64,000 nucleotides of DNA from assembly GCF_014642915.1 (NCBI RefSeq), contig NZ_BMJE01000002.1:434001-498000 (forward strand), given 5' to 3'. The stretch is from Flavobacterium suaedae. Lineage in GTDB: Bacteria; Bacteroidota; Bacteroidia; Flavobacteriales; Flavobacteriaceae. Below are positions 50,905 through 59,268 of the stretch, one piece after another. Both the position numbers and the translations under genes were made by a program. Within the stretch, counting starts at the first letter, position 1; each line of letters begins with the position of its first letter. The notes below the pieces were generated by a model. The model worked only from the letters and a program-made list of their open reading frames with translations. It did no database searches and was not told the DNA's origin.

Positions 50905-53100
50905 ATGGATTCAACCGAAATTGACTTACATAAAGAGTTAAAAAAATATTTTGGTTTTAACAAATTTAAAGGACTTCAGGAAGATGTTGTAAAAAGTATA
51001 ATTTCCGGTCACAATACTTTTGTTATAATGCCCACAGGTGGCGGAAAATCATTATGTTATCAACTACCCGCTTTAGCTTTAGATGGGACTGCTATAGTAG
51101 TTTCACCTCTTATAGCCCTGATGAAAAATCAGGTAGATGCTATAAGAAGTCTTTCTGATGAACCGGGAGTTGCGCATGTATTGAACTCCTCTTTAACAAA
51201 ATCTGAAGTAAATCAGGTTAAAAACGATATAACTTCAGGGCTTACCAAACTGTTATATGTTGCTCCCGAGTCTTTAACTAAAGAAGAATATGTTACTTTC
51301 CTAAAAGGAGTAGACCTTTCTTTTGTAGCTATTGATGAGGCACACTGTATTTCAGAATGGGGACATGACTTTAGACCTGAGTACAGAAACCTTAGAAATA
51401 TTATAAGGCAACTGGGTGATATTCCTATTATAGGGCTTACTGCTACAGCAACCCCTAAAGTACAGGAAGATATACTTAAAAACCTTGATATGCCTAATGC
51501 TAATGTGTTTAAGGCATCATTTAACAGGGCTAATCTGTTTTATGAAGTACGCCCCAAAACAAAAAATGTCGAATCAGACATTATTCGTTTTATAAGGCAG
51601 CACAAAGGCAAGTCGGGTGTAATATATTGTCTTAGCCGTAAAAAAGTAGAGGAAATAGCTCAGGTGCTACAGGTAAACGGCATTAGTGCTGTGCCTTATC
51701 ATGCCGGGCTTGATGCCAAAACACGAGCAAAACATCAGGATATGTTCCTTATGGAAGATGTTGATGTTGTGGTGGCTACTATTGCTTTTGGTATGGGTAT
51801 AGATAAGCCTGATGTAAGGTTTGTAATACACCATGATATTCCTAAATCACTGGAAAGCTACTATCAGGAAACCGGTCGTGCCGGTAGGGATGGTGGTGAA
51901 GGACATTGTTTAGCTTACTATTCGTATAAAGATATAGAGAAGCTGGAAAAATTCATGTCCGGTAAACCAATAGCCGAACAGGAAATAGGGTATGCTCTAT
52001 TACAAGAGGTAGTTGCGTATGCGGAAACGTCTATGTCGCGCCGAAAATTCTTGCTCCATTACTTCGGTGAAGAGTTTGATGAAGTAAATGGCGAGGGTGC
52101 TGATATGGATGATAACACCCGTACTCCTAAAAGTAAAGTAGAAGCAAAAGACCAAGTGGTTACCTTATTGGAAACCATTAGGGATACACGACAGTTATAT
52201 AAAGCCAAAGAACTGGTATTTACACTTATAGGAAAGGTAAATGCTGTTATAAAATCACATAAAACAGACTCTCAACCTGTATTTGGTAAAGGTGCTGCTT
52301 TTGATGATAAATATTGGATGGCTCTAATCAGGCAAACACTTGTAGGTGGTTTAATTTCAAAAGATATTGAATCCTACGGTGTGGTAAAGCTGACAGAAAA
52401 AGGAGAGGATTTTATAAAGAACCCTACTTCTTTCATGATGACGGAAGACCACACCTATAGTGAGCAGGATGACGAGAAAACCATAACAGCAGCTAAATCT
52501 TCAGGTGCTACGGATGAGGTTCTTATAGGTATGCTTAAAGACCTTCGTAAAAAAGTAGCAAAGAAGTTAGGAGTACCACCTTTTGTAGTTTTCCAAGACC
52601 CATCATTGGAAGATATGGCGCTTAAATACCCTGTAAGTGTTCAGGAGTTGAGCAGTGTGCATGGAGTAAGTGAAAGTAAAGCAAGAAAGTACGGTAAAGA
52701 TTTTGCATCACTTATAGAGCGTTATGTAGAAGAAAATGATATAATGCGTCCTGATGACCTTGTTGTAAAATCTACAGGAGCAAATTCAGGGTTAAAGCTG
52801 TATATCATTCAGAATATAGACCGAAAATTACCTTTAAATGACATAGCAGGTGCAAAAGGACTTGATATGGAAGGATTACTAAAGGAAATGGAACAAATAG
52901 TATATTCGGGAACTAAACTGAATATTAATTATTGGATAGATGAAATTTTAGATGACGAGCAACAGGAAGAAATTCACGATTACTTCATGGAGTCGGAATC
53001 AGATAATATAAAAGCTGCACTTGAAGAGTTTGATGGTGATTATGATACCGAAGAACTTCGCCTAATGCGTATTAAGTTTATTAGCGAAGTGGCTAATTAA
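50905..53100 (+). CDS. recQ: ATP-dependent DNA helicase RecQ
   Basis: The product is 731 residues. Helicase core: Walker A IMPTGGGKSLCYQLPA, DEAH box AIDEAHCISEWGHDFRPEYR, GLTATATPKVQEDIL, and the C-terminal motifs VVATIAFGMGIDKPDVRFVI and YYQETGRAGRDG. An RQC region follows, but the zinc-binding Cys residues normally seen near residues 380-405 are absent (EEFDEVNGEGADMDDNTR instead), as in many Bacteroidota long RecQ proteins. An HRDC domain (about 540-620) and a C-terminal helical extension end it. It unwinds DNA for recombination and repair. Confidence 0.95.
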   Translation: MDSTEIDLHKELKKYFGFNKFKGLQEDVVKSIISGHNTFVIMPTGGGKSLCYQLPALALDGTAIVVSPLIALMKNQVDAIRSLSDEPGVAHVLNSSLTKSEVNQVKNDITSGLTKLLYVAPESLTKEEYVTFLKGVDLSFVAIDEAHCISEWGHDFRPEYRNLRNIIRQLGDIPIIGLTATATPKVQEDILKNLDMPNANVFKASFNRANLFYEVRPKTKNVESDIIRFIRQHKGKSGVIYCLSRKKVEEIAQVLQVNGISAVPYHAGLDAKTRAKHQDMFLMEDVDVVVATIAFGMGIDKPDVRFVIHHDIPKSLESYYQETGRAGRDGGEGHCLAYYSYKDIEKLEKFMSGKPIAEQEIGYALLQEVVAYAETSMSRRKFLLHYFGEEFDEVNGEGADMDDNTRTPKSKVEAKDQVVTLLETIRDTRQLYKAKELVFTLIGKVNAVIKSHKTDSQPVFGKGAAFDDKYWMALIRQTLVGGLISKDIESYGVVKLTEKGEDFIKNPTSFMMTEDHTYSEQDDEKTITAAKSSGATDEVLIGMLKDLRKKVAKKLGVPPFVVFQDPSLEDMALKYPVSVQELSSVHGVSESKARKYGKDFASLIERYVEENDIMRPDDLVVKSTGANSGLKLYIIQNIDRKLPLNDIAGAKGLDMEGLLKEMEQIVYSGTKLNINYWIDEILDDEQQEEIHDYFMESESDNIKAALEEFDGDYDTEELRLMRIKFISEVAN

Positions 53101-53127
53101 TTTCAGTATTCAGTTGCAGTTTACAGT

Positions 53128-53165
53128 AAAAAAGCTCGGTAATATTATAGATTACCGAGCTTTTT
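53128..53165. terminator. Bidirectional terminator between recQ and the 78-residue gene
   Basis: A 15-base perfect stem (AAAAAGCTCGGTAAT against ATTACCGAGCTTTTT) with a seven-base loop carries an A-run on one side and a T-run on the other, so it can end transcripts from both convergent genes. Confidence 0.9.
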
Positions 53166-53169
53166 ATTT

Positions 53170-53406
53170 CTAACCTTCATACACTTCGCCTCTGTGGGGT
53201 TTTAAGGCATCACGAACAGTAATCATATCGCTTTCGTTTACTACCATCCAGGCTATGGCATGCATATCAGTTATTTCCTCAAAGCCGGTAATGTTTAGCG
53301 GAAGTTTTTCAATTTGTATGTATTCCTTCAGGTGAATTTCGTGGTGCTCGGCAGTTTTTGCTCCTGCAGGACCTCTAAAATCCCATATTAGTTTTATTTG
53401 TCGCAT
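53170..53406 (-). CDS. Small conserved hypothetical protein
   Basis: The product is 78 residues with no signal peptide or membrane helix. It starts MRQIKLIWDFRGPAGAKTAE and contains several His residues (EHHEIHLKEY) and a hydrophobic strand-helix pattern that suggests a compact alpha/beta domain. I do not recognise the family. It has its own -7 element and shares a bidirectional terminator with recQ, which supports a real gene. Confidence 0.7.
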   Translation of the reverse strand: MRQIKLIWDFRGPAGAKTAEHHEIHLKEYIQIEKLPLNITGFEEITDMHAIAWMVVNESDMITVRDALKPHRGEVYEG

Positions 53407-53428
53407 CAGTCTGTATTGTTTGTAAAAG

Positions 53429-53436
53429 CAAAGGTA
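53429..53436 (-). promoter_or_regulatory. -7 element for the 78-residue gene
   Basis: On the minus strand this reads TACCTTTG, a TAnnTTTG match 22 bases before the ATG at 53406. No TTG partner is seen. Confidence 0.4.
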
Positions 53437-53473
53437 ATAAGTTTATAAGGCTTAGTGTATAACTAAAAATCTG

Positions 53474-53481
53474 TATTTTTG
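53474..53481 (+). promoter_or_regulatory. -7 element for the DUF2891 gene
   Basis: TATTTTTG fits TAnnTTTG, 17 bases before the ATG at 53499. No -33 TTG is found. Confidence 0.4.
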
Positions 53482-53498
53482 AGAACAACCTTATTTTT

Positions 53499-54554
53499 AT
53501 GAAAAGAATTATACTTGCAGCATTATTTGCTACCACTATAACATCAGCACAGGAATTAACTATTGAACGAGCTAATGGGCTTGCAGGCTTACCTTTAAAA
53601 TGCATGCAACAGGAGTATCCTAATAAACTAAGTCAGCTTTTAGCGGATTCAACAGAAATAGCCAACCCTAAAACCTTACATCCTGCTTTTTATGGTTGTT
53701 TCGACTGGCATTCATCAGTACACGGGCATTGGAGTTTGGTGTACCTGTTAAAACATTTCCCTGAGTTAGAAAGAAGAGAGGAGATAATCAGTAAGCTGCA
53801 AACGAACCTTTCAAAAGAAAATATAGCACAGGAAATAGCGTATCTTAATAAAAAACATAATAAATCATACGAACGTACCTATGGTTGGACTTGGCTCTTA
53901 AAGTTGCAACAGGAGTTAGATACGTATAACAAACCTTTTGCACAGGAACTGGCTAAAAATCTGCAACCGCTTACCGATATTATAGCAGAACGCTATATTG
54001 AATTTTTACCAAAATTAAACTATCCGCAGCGCGTAGGTACGCACACCAATACTGCTTTCGGGATGTCATTCGCGTGGGACTATGCAGTGCATGCTAATAA
54101 TCAACCGTTACAAAAGGCAATAAAAGATAATGCCCTTCGATTATTTGAAAATGATAACAATTGCCCGTTTGACTGGGAGCCGAGCGGTACCGACTTTTTA
54201 TCGCCATGTATGGAAGAAATAGGTATTATGGAGCGCATTTTACCTGAAAAAGTATTTTTAAAATGGTTAAAAGATTTTGCTCCCAAGTTATTTAATAAGG
54301 ATTATACTTGGAAACCAGGAGAAGTGTCAGACCGTAATGACGGGCATTTAGTACATTTGGATGGGCTTAATTTTAGCCGTGCCTGGAATTTTTACCGTTT
54401 GGCAAATACATACCCTAAACAATTTACACACTTAAAAAAGCTGGCAAATCAGCATTTGCAATATTCCTTACCCGCTATAGTAGATGGTAATTATGAAGGG
54501 GAACATTGGTTAGCTTCGTTTGCATTACATGCTTTTGAAGAAAAAGGTAAATAG
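53499..54554 (+). CDS. Secreted DUF2891 protein
   Basis: The product is 351 residues. A signal peptide (about 1-17, cut after TSAQ) precedes a helical domain. HPAFYGCFDWHSSVHGHWSL, RTYGWTWLLKLQQEL, GTHTNTAFGMSFAWDYA, WEPSGTDFLSPCMEEIGIM and DGHLVHLDGLNFSRAWNFY are the family's conserved Trp/His/Asp-rich stretches. Their spacing resembles an (alpha/alpha) barrel such as those of sugar-active enzymes, but no activity is known. It is a single gene located in the periplasm or outside the cell. Confidence 0.88.
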   Translation: MKRIILAALFATTITSAQELTIERANGLAGLPLKCMQQEYPNKLSQLLADSTEIANPKTLHPAFYGCFDWHSSVHGHWSLVYLLKHFPELERREEIISKLQTNLSKENIAQEIAYLNKKHNKSYERTYGWTWLLKLQQELDTYNKPFAQELAKNLQPLTDIIAERYIEFLPKLNYPQRVGTHTNTAFGMSFAWDYAVHANNQPLQKAIKDNALRLFENDNNCPFDWEPSGTDFLSPCMEEIGIMERILPEKVFLKWLKDFAPKLFNKDYTWKPGEVSDRNDGHLVHLDGLNFSRAWNFYRLANTYPKQFTHLKKLANQHLQYSLPAIVDGNYEGEHWLASFALHAFEEKGK

Positions 54555-54582
54555 CCGTATTTACTGCTTACTTTCAATTTTT

Positions 54583-54608
54583 TTGAACGATAATTAACAG
54601 CCGTTCAA
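54583..54608 (+). promoter_or_regulatory. Inverted-repeat operator upstream of the TetR gene
   Basis: A perfect seven-base inverted repeat, TTGAACG and CGTTCAA, is separated by 12 bases. It lies just upstream of a TTG at 54613 that is 16 bases before the -7 box. The symmetry and place suit a TetR dimer site for self-repression. Confidence 0.6.
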
Positions 54609-54612
54609 CACG

Positions 54613-54639
54613 TTGTTGCTGTATAATTCGGTAAATTTG
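54613..54639 (+). promoter_or_regulatory. Promoter of the TetR-AarF operon
   Basis: TTG at 54613-54615, a 16-base spacer and TAAATTTG at 54632-54639; the spacer is slightly shorter than usual. The ATG follows at 54659. Confidence 0.5.
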
Positions 54640-54658
54640 TTAGACAAAATGAATTGTT

Positions 54659-55321
54659 ATGGCAGCAAAAAAAGCAAAAATCATTACCAAACAAGATATA
54701 ATAGAAAAATATACCGACTATTGCCTTGTAAACGGAAGTCAGCCGGCTACGGTGTATAAGTTTGCAAAAGACAATAGTTTTGAAGAAGCAGAGTTTTATA
54801 AATTCTTTACTTCGTTTGATGTACTAGAGCAGGAGTTTTTTAATGAAATGTATAGCTATACAATAGAAATGCTTGAAAAATCTCCGGCTTATTCAGATTT
54901 TGAAGGTACACAAAAACTATCAGCCTTTTATTTTACGTTCTTCGAGTTGGCTACAGCAAACCGCAGTTTTGTGATCTACCTTATAGGTAACGGAAAATCA
55001 AGACTTCAAAACCTTTTAAAATTAAGAGGATTGAGAAAGTCGTTTATCGCTTATGCTAATGAAGTATTAGAAAAGCCGATAGAAATAAAAGTAAAAGATG
55101 CTGAAAAGCTACAGGAAAAAGCATTGCAGGAAGGTGCTTGGTTACAGTTCCTTTCAATCTTTAAATTTTGGCTGGATGATACTTCACCAAGTTTTGAGAA
55201 AACAGATGTATTTATCGAGAAATCGGTAAAAGCGTCATCAGACCTTGTGTATAATACGCCGTTAAACAGTTTGCTTGATTTGGGTAAGTTTATCTGGAAA
55301 GAAAGGTTTACCACCGCTTAA
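54659..55321 (+). CDS. TetR/AcrR-type transcriptional regulator
   Basis: The product is 220 residues. The N-terminal helix-turn-helix spans about residues 10-60 (TKQDIIEKYTDYCLVNGSQP, then TVYKFAKDNSFEEAEFYKFF), with the F-Y-x-F-F end of a TetR recognition helix. The rest is a helical ligand or dimer domain. It is followed, seven to twelve bases on, by an AarF/UbiB kinase gene in the same direction, and an inverted repeat sits before its promoter. It probably controls itself and the kinase. The DNA-binding half is divergent, so the family call is good but not certain. Confidence 0.78.
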   Translation: MAAKKAKIITKQDIIEKYTDYCLVNGSQPATVYKFAKDNSFEEAEFYKFFTSFDVLEQEFFNEMYSYTIEMLEKSPAYSDFEGTQKLSAFYFTFFELATANRSFVIYLIGNGKSRLQNLLKLRGLRKSFIAYANEVLEKPIEIKVKDAEKLQEKALQEGAWLQFLSIFKFWLDDTSPSFEKTDVFIEKSVKASSDLVYNTPLNSLLDLGKFIWKERFTTA

Positions 55322-55333
55322 AACCCTTTGTTT

Positions 55334-56644
55334 ATGAAACGATTAGATTCTATACCCACAAAAAAAATTGACAGGGTATCAAAACTGGTGTCTACAGGTG
55401 TAAAGATAGGTGGGAACTACCTAAAGTACTACGGTAAAAAAATGGTAAACCCGGAACTTACTAAAGATTCTTTACATGAGGATAATGCATCTGATATATA
55501 TGATGGCTTAAAAGAACTAAAAGGCAGTGCACTAAAAGTTGCCCAAATGCTAAGTATGGAAAAGAACTTACTGCCACAAAGCTATGTGGAGAAGTTTTCG
55601 CTAAGTCAGTTTTCCGTACCGCCATTATCAGCACCATTGGTTATAAAAACATTTAAAAAATATTTCGGTAAAGAGCCACATGAACTATTTGATGAGTTTA
55701 GTGCCGAAAGTATAAATGCTGCCAGTATAGGGCAGGTACATAAAGCAAAGAAAGACGGTAAAGAACTTGCTGTTAAAATTCAGTATCCCGGAGTACGCGA
55801 CAGCATAGGCACTGATATTGCTATGGTAAAACCTATTGCTGTACGTATGTTTAACCTGCAAGGCACAAGCGATGAATACTTTCAGGAGATTGAATGTAAA
55901 TTGATGGAGGAAACCGACTATGCTTTGGAATTAGAACAAAGTGAATTGGTACGAAAAGACTGTGCTGTGCTGGAAAACATCCGTTTCCCTAAGTACTATC
56001 CTGAATTATCTTGCGAAAAGATAATTACAATGGACTGGATGCAGGGGCAACATCTTTCGGAATGGTGTAAAGGAGAGCATACACAGGAGGAAAGAAATAA
56101 AGTAGGGCAGGCATTATATAACTTTTATATGTATCAAATACATGGTTTAAAGAAGTTTCATGCCGACCCGCACCCCGGTAACTTTTTAATAGATGAAAAT
56201 GCCAACCTTATTGCTATTGACTTCGGTTGTATGAAGAAATTACCGGAAGATTTTTATGTGCCGTATTTTGAAATGATACAGCCTGAAACAGTAGATAATG
56301 ATAAACTTTTTAAAGAGAAACTAATAGAGCTAGGTGTTCTACATAAAGAGGACAGTCCCGAAGAAGAGGCTTTTTTCTTCGCTATGTTTAAAGAGCTACT
56401 GTCTATATTTATAGAGCCGTATAAGCATGAAAAGTTTGACTTTGGTAAGCCTGATTTCAGTAATGCTATTGCTGCTTTGAGTGAAAAGCTGGCAAATGAC
56501 AAGGTTTTACGAAAAATGAATAACAACCGAGGTTCTAAACACTTTATATATGTAAACCGTACTTACTTTGGTTTGTATAGCCTGCTGTTCGATTTAAAAG
56601 CAGAGATAAACATTTACGATTTCGAAAAATATCTTTCATCATAA
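55334..56644 (+). CDS. AarF/ABC1/UbiB kinase-like protein
   Basis: The product is 436 residues from ATG 55334 (a TTG two codons earlier is open). The family motif KxGQ appears as LKGSALKVAQMLSMEKNLLP. ESINAASIGQVHKAKKDGKE holds the Ala-rich loop and AVKIQYPGVRDS the ATP Lys. FHADPHPGNFLIDENANLIA and AIDFGCMKKLPEDF are the HxDxxxxN and DFG-type sites. UbiB-type proteins support quinone or lipid metabolism through an atypical ATPase activity. The product is likely cytoplasmic; no C-terminal membrane helix is seen. Confidence 0.9.
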   Translation: MKRLDSIPTKKIDRVSKLVSTGVKIGGNYLKYYGKKMVNPELTKDSLHEDNASDIYDGLKELKGSALKVAQMLSMEKNLLPQSYVEKFSLSQFSVPPLSAPLVIKTFKKYFGKEPHELFDEFSAESINAASIGQVHKAKKDGKELAVKIQYPGVRDSIGTDIAMVKPIAVRMFNLQGTSDEYFQEIECKLMEETDYALELEQSELVRKDCAVLENIRFPKYYPELSCEKIITMDWMQGQHLSEWCKGEHTQEERNKVGQALYNFYMYQIHGLKKFHADPHPGNFLIDENANLIAIDFGCMKKLPEDFYVPYFEMIQPETVDNDKLFKEKLIELGVLHKEDSPEEEAFFFAMFKELLSIFIEPYKHEKFDFGKPDFSNAIAALSEKLANDKVLRKMNNNRGSKHFIYVNRTYFGLYSLLFDLKAEINIYDFEKYLSS

Positions 56645-56671
56645 TAATTGTTAGTAAATTTTAATTGAAGA

Positions 56672-56700
56672 AGCCCGACAGTTGTCGGGCTTTTATTTTA
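56672..56700 (+). terminator. Terminator after the AarF-like gene
   Basis: A GC-rich stem (AGCCCGAC against GTCGGGCT, loop AGTT) is followed by a T-rich run (TTTTATTTTA), 27 bases after the stop codon. Confidence 0.85.
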
Positions 56701-56777
56701 TTAATTTAGTATTGAGTAAAAATTATAAACCTTTTGTAAAAAAGGCGGGTTACTTCTGTTTAGCCGAAGTAATTTAT

Positions 56778-56785
56778 TATTTTTG
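56778..56785 (+). promoter_or_regulatory. -7 element for the idi-queD-manA operon
   Basis: TATTTTTG fits TAnnTTTG, 18 bases before the idi ATG at 56804. A CTG rather than TTG occurs at about the -33 position. Confidence 0.45.
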
Positions 56786-56803
56786 AAAGCTATTAAAAGG
56801 TAT

Positions 56804-57343
56804 ATGGCAGAAGAAAAAGTAATATTAGTAAACGAAAAGGATGAACCAATAGGGCTAATGCCTAAAATGGAAGCACACGAAAAAGCACTTTTGCACAGGG
56901 CTTTTTCTATATTTATAATAAACTCCAAAAATGAAATTATGCTGCAACAACGTGCAGCAGCAAAATACCATTCTCCGCTGTTATGGACAAATACTACATG
57001 CAGTCACCAGCGCGAAGGGGAGAGTAACATTCAGGCAGGGAACCGCAGGCTTATGGAGGAAATGGGTATACAAGCAGAACTAAAAGAGCTTTTCTCATTT
57101 ATATATAAAGCACCATTTGATAACGGGCTCACCGAGCATGAGTTTGACCATGTAATGATTGGCTATTATGAGGATGCTCCTAATATTAATCCTGATGAAG
57201 CGGAAAGCTGGAAATGGATGGGTATTGACGAAGTTAAAGAAGATATGCGAGCAAATCCTGATATTTATACCGCTTGGTTTAAAATAATATTCGATAAATT
57301 CTATCATTATATAGAAGATCATAAAAATGCAATATGCAAATAA
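56804..57343 (+). CDS. idi: Isopentenyl-diphosphate delta-isomerase, type 1
   Basis: The product is 179 residues from ATG 56804; the frame is open for seven codons upstream to a TTG, which overlaps the -7 box and is not used. The catalytic Cys is in LLWTNTTCSHQREGE and the Nudix-like Glu region is RLMEEMGIQAELKELF. The conserved FDNGLTEHEFDHVM and DEAESWKWM stretches match type 1 IDI. It interconverts IPP and DMAPP for isoprenoid synthesis, including undecaprenyl phosphate. It overlaps the possible upstream start of queD. Confidence 0.93.
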   Translation: MAEEKVILVNEKDEPIGLMPKMEAHEKALLHRAFSIFIINSKNEIMLQQRAAAKYHSPLLWTNTTCSHQREGESNIQAGNRRLMEEMGIQAELKELFSFIYKAPFDNGLTEHEFDHVMIGYYEDAPNINPDEAESWKWMGIDEVKEDMRANPDIYTAWFKIIFDKFYHYIEDHKNAICK

Positions 57344-57356
57344 TAACCATTGCACT

Positions 57357-57767
57357 ATGAAGGTAACCGTAAGCAGAAAAGCACATTTTAATGCGGCACA
57401 CAGGTTATATAGACCGGACTGGACGGAGGAGCATAACGATGCTGTTTTCGGGAAGTGTAATAACCCAAACTTTCACGGGCATAACTATGAGCTTATAGTA
57501 AGCGTAACGGGAGAAGTAGACCCTGATACCGGTTATGTTATCGATATGAAAGAGCTTAAAGATATTATATATGCTGAGGTTGAGGAGGCTTTTGACCATA
57601 AGAATCTGAATATGGATGTTCCGGAATTTAAAGACCTTAACCCAACAGCAGAAAATATAGTTGTAGTAATATGGAATAAGGTTAGAAAATGCATAAGCAG
57701 TGATAAAGACCTTGAAGTAGTACTATATGAAACACCCAGAAACTTTGTAACCTATAAAGGAAAATAA
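57357..57767 (+). CDS. queD: 6-carboxytetrahydropterin synthase / 6-pyruvoyl-tetrahydropterin synthase family
   Basis: The product is 136 residues from ATG 57357 (MKVTVSRKAHFNAAHRL); an ATG at 57327 would overlap idi by 17 bases. Zinc His residues are in HFNAAHRL and NPNFHGHNYEL. The catalytic Cys is in GKCNNPNFHGH. The C-terminal YETPRNFVTY carries the conserved Glu. It acts on 7,8-dihydroneopterin triphosphate in queuosine or pterin synthesis. Separating QueD from a PTPS needs alignment. It is one base before manA. Confidence 0.85.
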   Translation: MKVTVSRKAHFNAAHRLYRPDWTEEHNDAVFGKCNNPNFHGHNYELIVSVTGEVDPDTGYVIDMKELKDIIYAEVEEAFDHKNLNMDVPEFKDLNPTAENIVVVIWNKVRKCISSDKDLEVVLYETPRNFVTYKGK

Positions 57768-57768
57768 T

Positions 57769-58734
57769 ATGGAATTGTACCCGTTACTTTTTACCCCTAT
57801 TTTAAAAGACAGGATATGGGGCGGAACAAAACTAAAAACAGATTTAGGTAAAGATATACCTACCCAAACTACAGGAGAAAGCTGGGAACTATCAGCAGTA
57901 GACGGCGATGTTAGTGTAGTTTCAAACGGGGCTTATGAGGGTAAAGCACTTACCGAACTGATTGAAACGTATCCTGATGCTTTATTGGGTGAAAAAGTAC
58001 ACAAACAGTTTGGGAGTAAATTCCCTTTATTGTTTAAGTTTCTGGATGCACAGCAGGACTTATCTATACAAGTACATCCTGATGATGAGTTGGCTAAAAA
58101 ACGCCATAACTCTTTCGGGAAAACAGAAATGTGGTATGTAATGCAGGCTGATGAAGGAGCAAGAATTATTGTGGGCTTTAAAGAAAAATCAAGCCCTGAA
58201 GAATATGTTGAGCATTTAGATAACAAAAACCTTATTGAAATACTTAACGAAGTAGAAGTAAAAAAAGGAGATGTTTTCTTTTTAGAAACCGGTACTATTC
58301 ACGCTATTGGTGCGGGTATAGTTATAGCAGAAATACAACAAACCAGCGATATTACCTACAGAATATACGACTGGGATAGGGTAGATGCTAACGGTAATTC
58401 GCGTGAGTTGCACGTAGAGCAGGCACTTGATGCTATGAACTACGAAACTACCGATACTAAAAAAGAATATACCAATGTAATTAATACTGCTAACGTAATG
58501 GTAGATTGTCCTTATTTTACAACTTCTTACTACCCGTTAACAGGAGAAGCTACAGAAGAAAAAGACGGACATAGTTTTAATGTATATATATGTACAGAAG
58601 GTGAATATACTTTTATAGCAGGCGGTAAAGAGCACCAATTTAAAAAGGGTGATACTATATTAGTACCTGCTGCTTTAAAAAACTATACGCTTAAAGGAGA
58701 TGCTACCCTTTTGGAAATATGTATTAAAGAATAG
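57769..58734 (+). CDS. manA: Mannose-6-phosphate isomerase, class I
   Basis: The product is 321 residues, a cupin-fold zinc isomerase. DRIWGGTKLKTDLGK near the start, LSIQVHPDDELAKKRHNSFG (Gln and His zinc ligands), GKTEMWYVMQADEGARI (Glu ligand) and FLETGTIHAIGAGIVIAEIQ (His ligand) make the full site. The short form (about 320 residues) is typical of Bacteroidota and Bacillus. It links fructose-6-phosphate and mannose-6-phosphate, so it may supply GDP-mannose-derived sugars. It is the last gene of the idi-queD-manA operon. Confidence 0.93.
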   Translation: MELYPLLFTPILKDRIWGGTKLKTDLGKDIPTQTTGESWELSAVDGDVSVVSNGAYEGKALTELIETYPDALLGEKVHKQFGSKFPLLFKFLDAQQDLSIQVHPDDELAKKRHNSFGKTEMWYVMQADEGARIIVGFKEKSSPEEYVEHLDNKNLIEILNEVEVKKGDVFFLETGTIHAIGAGIVIAEIQQTSDITYRIYDWDRVDANGNSRELHVEQALDAMNYETTDTKKEYTNVINTANVMVDCPYFTTSYYPLTGEATEEKDGHSFNVYICTEGEYTFIAGGKEHQFKKGDTILVPAALKNYTLKGDATLLEICIKE

Positions 58735-58755
58735 TTTTAGAAAAAGAATTAGTTG

Positions 58756-58763
58756 TAATTTTG
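58756..58763 (+). promoter_or_regulatory. -7 element for the 89-residue gene
   Basis: TAATTTTG fits TAnnTTTG, 25 bases before the ATG at 58789. No TTG is at -33; a TTT is at that place. Confidence 0.4.
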
Positions 58764-58788
58764 CGTCGAAATTTTAATAAAGATAAAT

Positions 58789-59058
58789 ATGGCAAGTGTT
58801 AGAAATTTAAAGAAGGATATTAACTATGTTTTCGGAGAAATCATAGAGTCAGTTTACATTTGGGAAATGGCAACTACAGGTAAGCCAACAAAAGAATCTG
58901 ATGCTTTAATTGATGAAGCTATTACTACTTTTGATGCTCTTATCAGAAAAGTAAACGAAAAAAGAAATGTTGAGAATAAAAAAGAGCATTTTAAGCAGAT
59001 AAATAAAGAATTGGAAGAGTCTGCAAGACAATTAGTTGATAAAGTGAACGCGCTTTAA
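58789..59058 (+). CDS. Small helical conserved protein of unknown function
   Basis: The product is 89 residues, highly charged and helical throughout (MASVRNLKKDINYVFGEIIE, then a Lys/Glu-rich amphipathic half from residue 45). There is no signal peptide, membrane helix or Cys. The second half looks like a coiled coil. It has its own -7 element and a clear ATG after an A-rich leader, so it is a real gene. It lies just before the tRNA-Thr promoter. I do not recognise a function; a structural or nucleic-acid-associated role is only a guess. Confidence 0.75.
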   Translation: MASVRNLKKDINYVFGEIIESVYIWEMATTGKPTKESDALIDEAITTFDALIRKVNEKRNVENKKEHFKQINKELEESARQLVDKVNAL

Positions 59059-59092
59059 TCAAAAAAAAGTTATAAAAATTGCACATTTTTTT

Positions 59093-59122
59093 TTGGAAAT
59101 TTGGGTAACAGAACTATATTTG
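59093..59122 (+). promoter_or_regulatory. tRNA-Thr promoter
   Basis: TTG at 59093-59095, a 19-base spacer and TATATTTG at 59115-59122 are an exact Bacteroidota consensus. Predicted initiation near 59128 leaves about ten bases of 5' leader to be trimmed before the mature tRNA. Confidence 0.85.
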
Positions 59123-59137
59123 CACCCGAGTTGAGAC

Positions 59138-59211
59138 GCCGGTGTAGCTCAGCTGGCTAGAGCAGCTGATTTGTAATCAGCAGGTCGTGGGTTCGAGTCC
59201 CTCCATCGGCT
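59138..59211 (+). tRNA. tRNA-Thr (anticodon TGT)
   Basis: The cloverleaf folds fully: acceptor GCCGGTG/CATCGGC (one G-U), D arm GCTC/GAGC, anticodon stem GCTGA/TCAGC with loop TTTGTAA (anticodon TGT, reading ACA), variable loop AGGTC, T arm GTGGG/CCCTC with loop TTCGAGT. Position 50-64 of the T stem is a U-U mismatch. The discriminator is T and the CCA end is not encoded. It is a single tRNA with its own promoter and terminator. Confidence 0.97.
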
Positions 59212-59220
59212 CAAAAATAA

Positions 59221-59250
59221 AAACGCTTCAGGTAACTGAAGCGTTTTTTT
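59221..59250. terminator. Terminator after tRNA-Thr
   Basis: An 11-base stem (AAACGCTTCAG against CTGAAGCGTTT, loop GTAA) is followed by T residues, ten bases after the tRNA. The A-run on the other side lets it also end the convergent DUF4369 gene. Confidence 0.93.
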
Positions 59251-59268
59251 ATTGCTTTATATTTTCTT

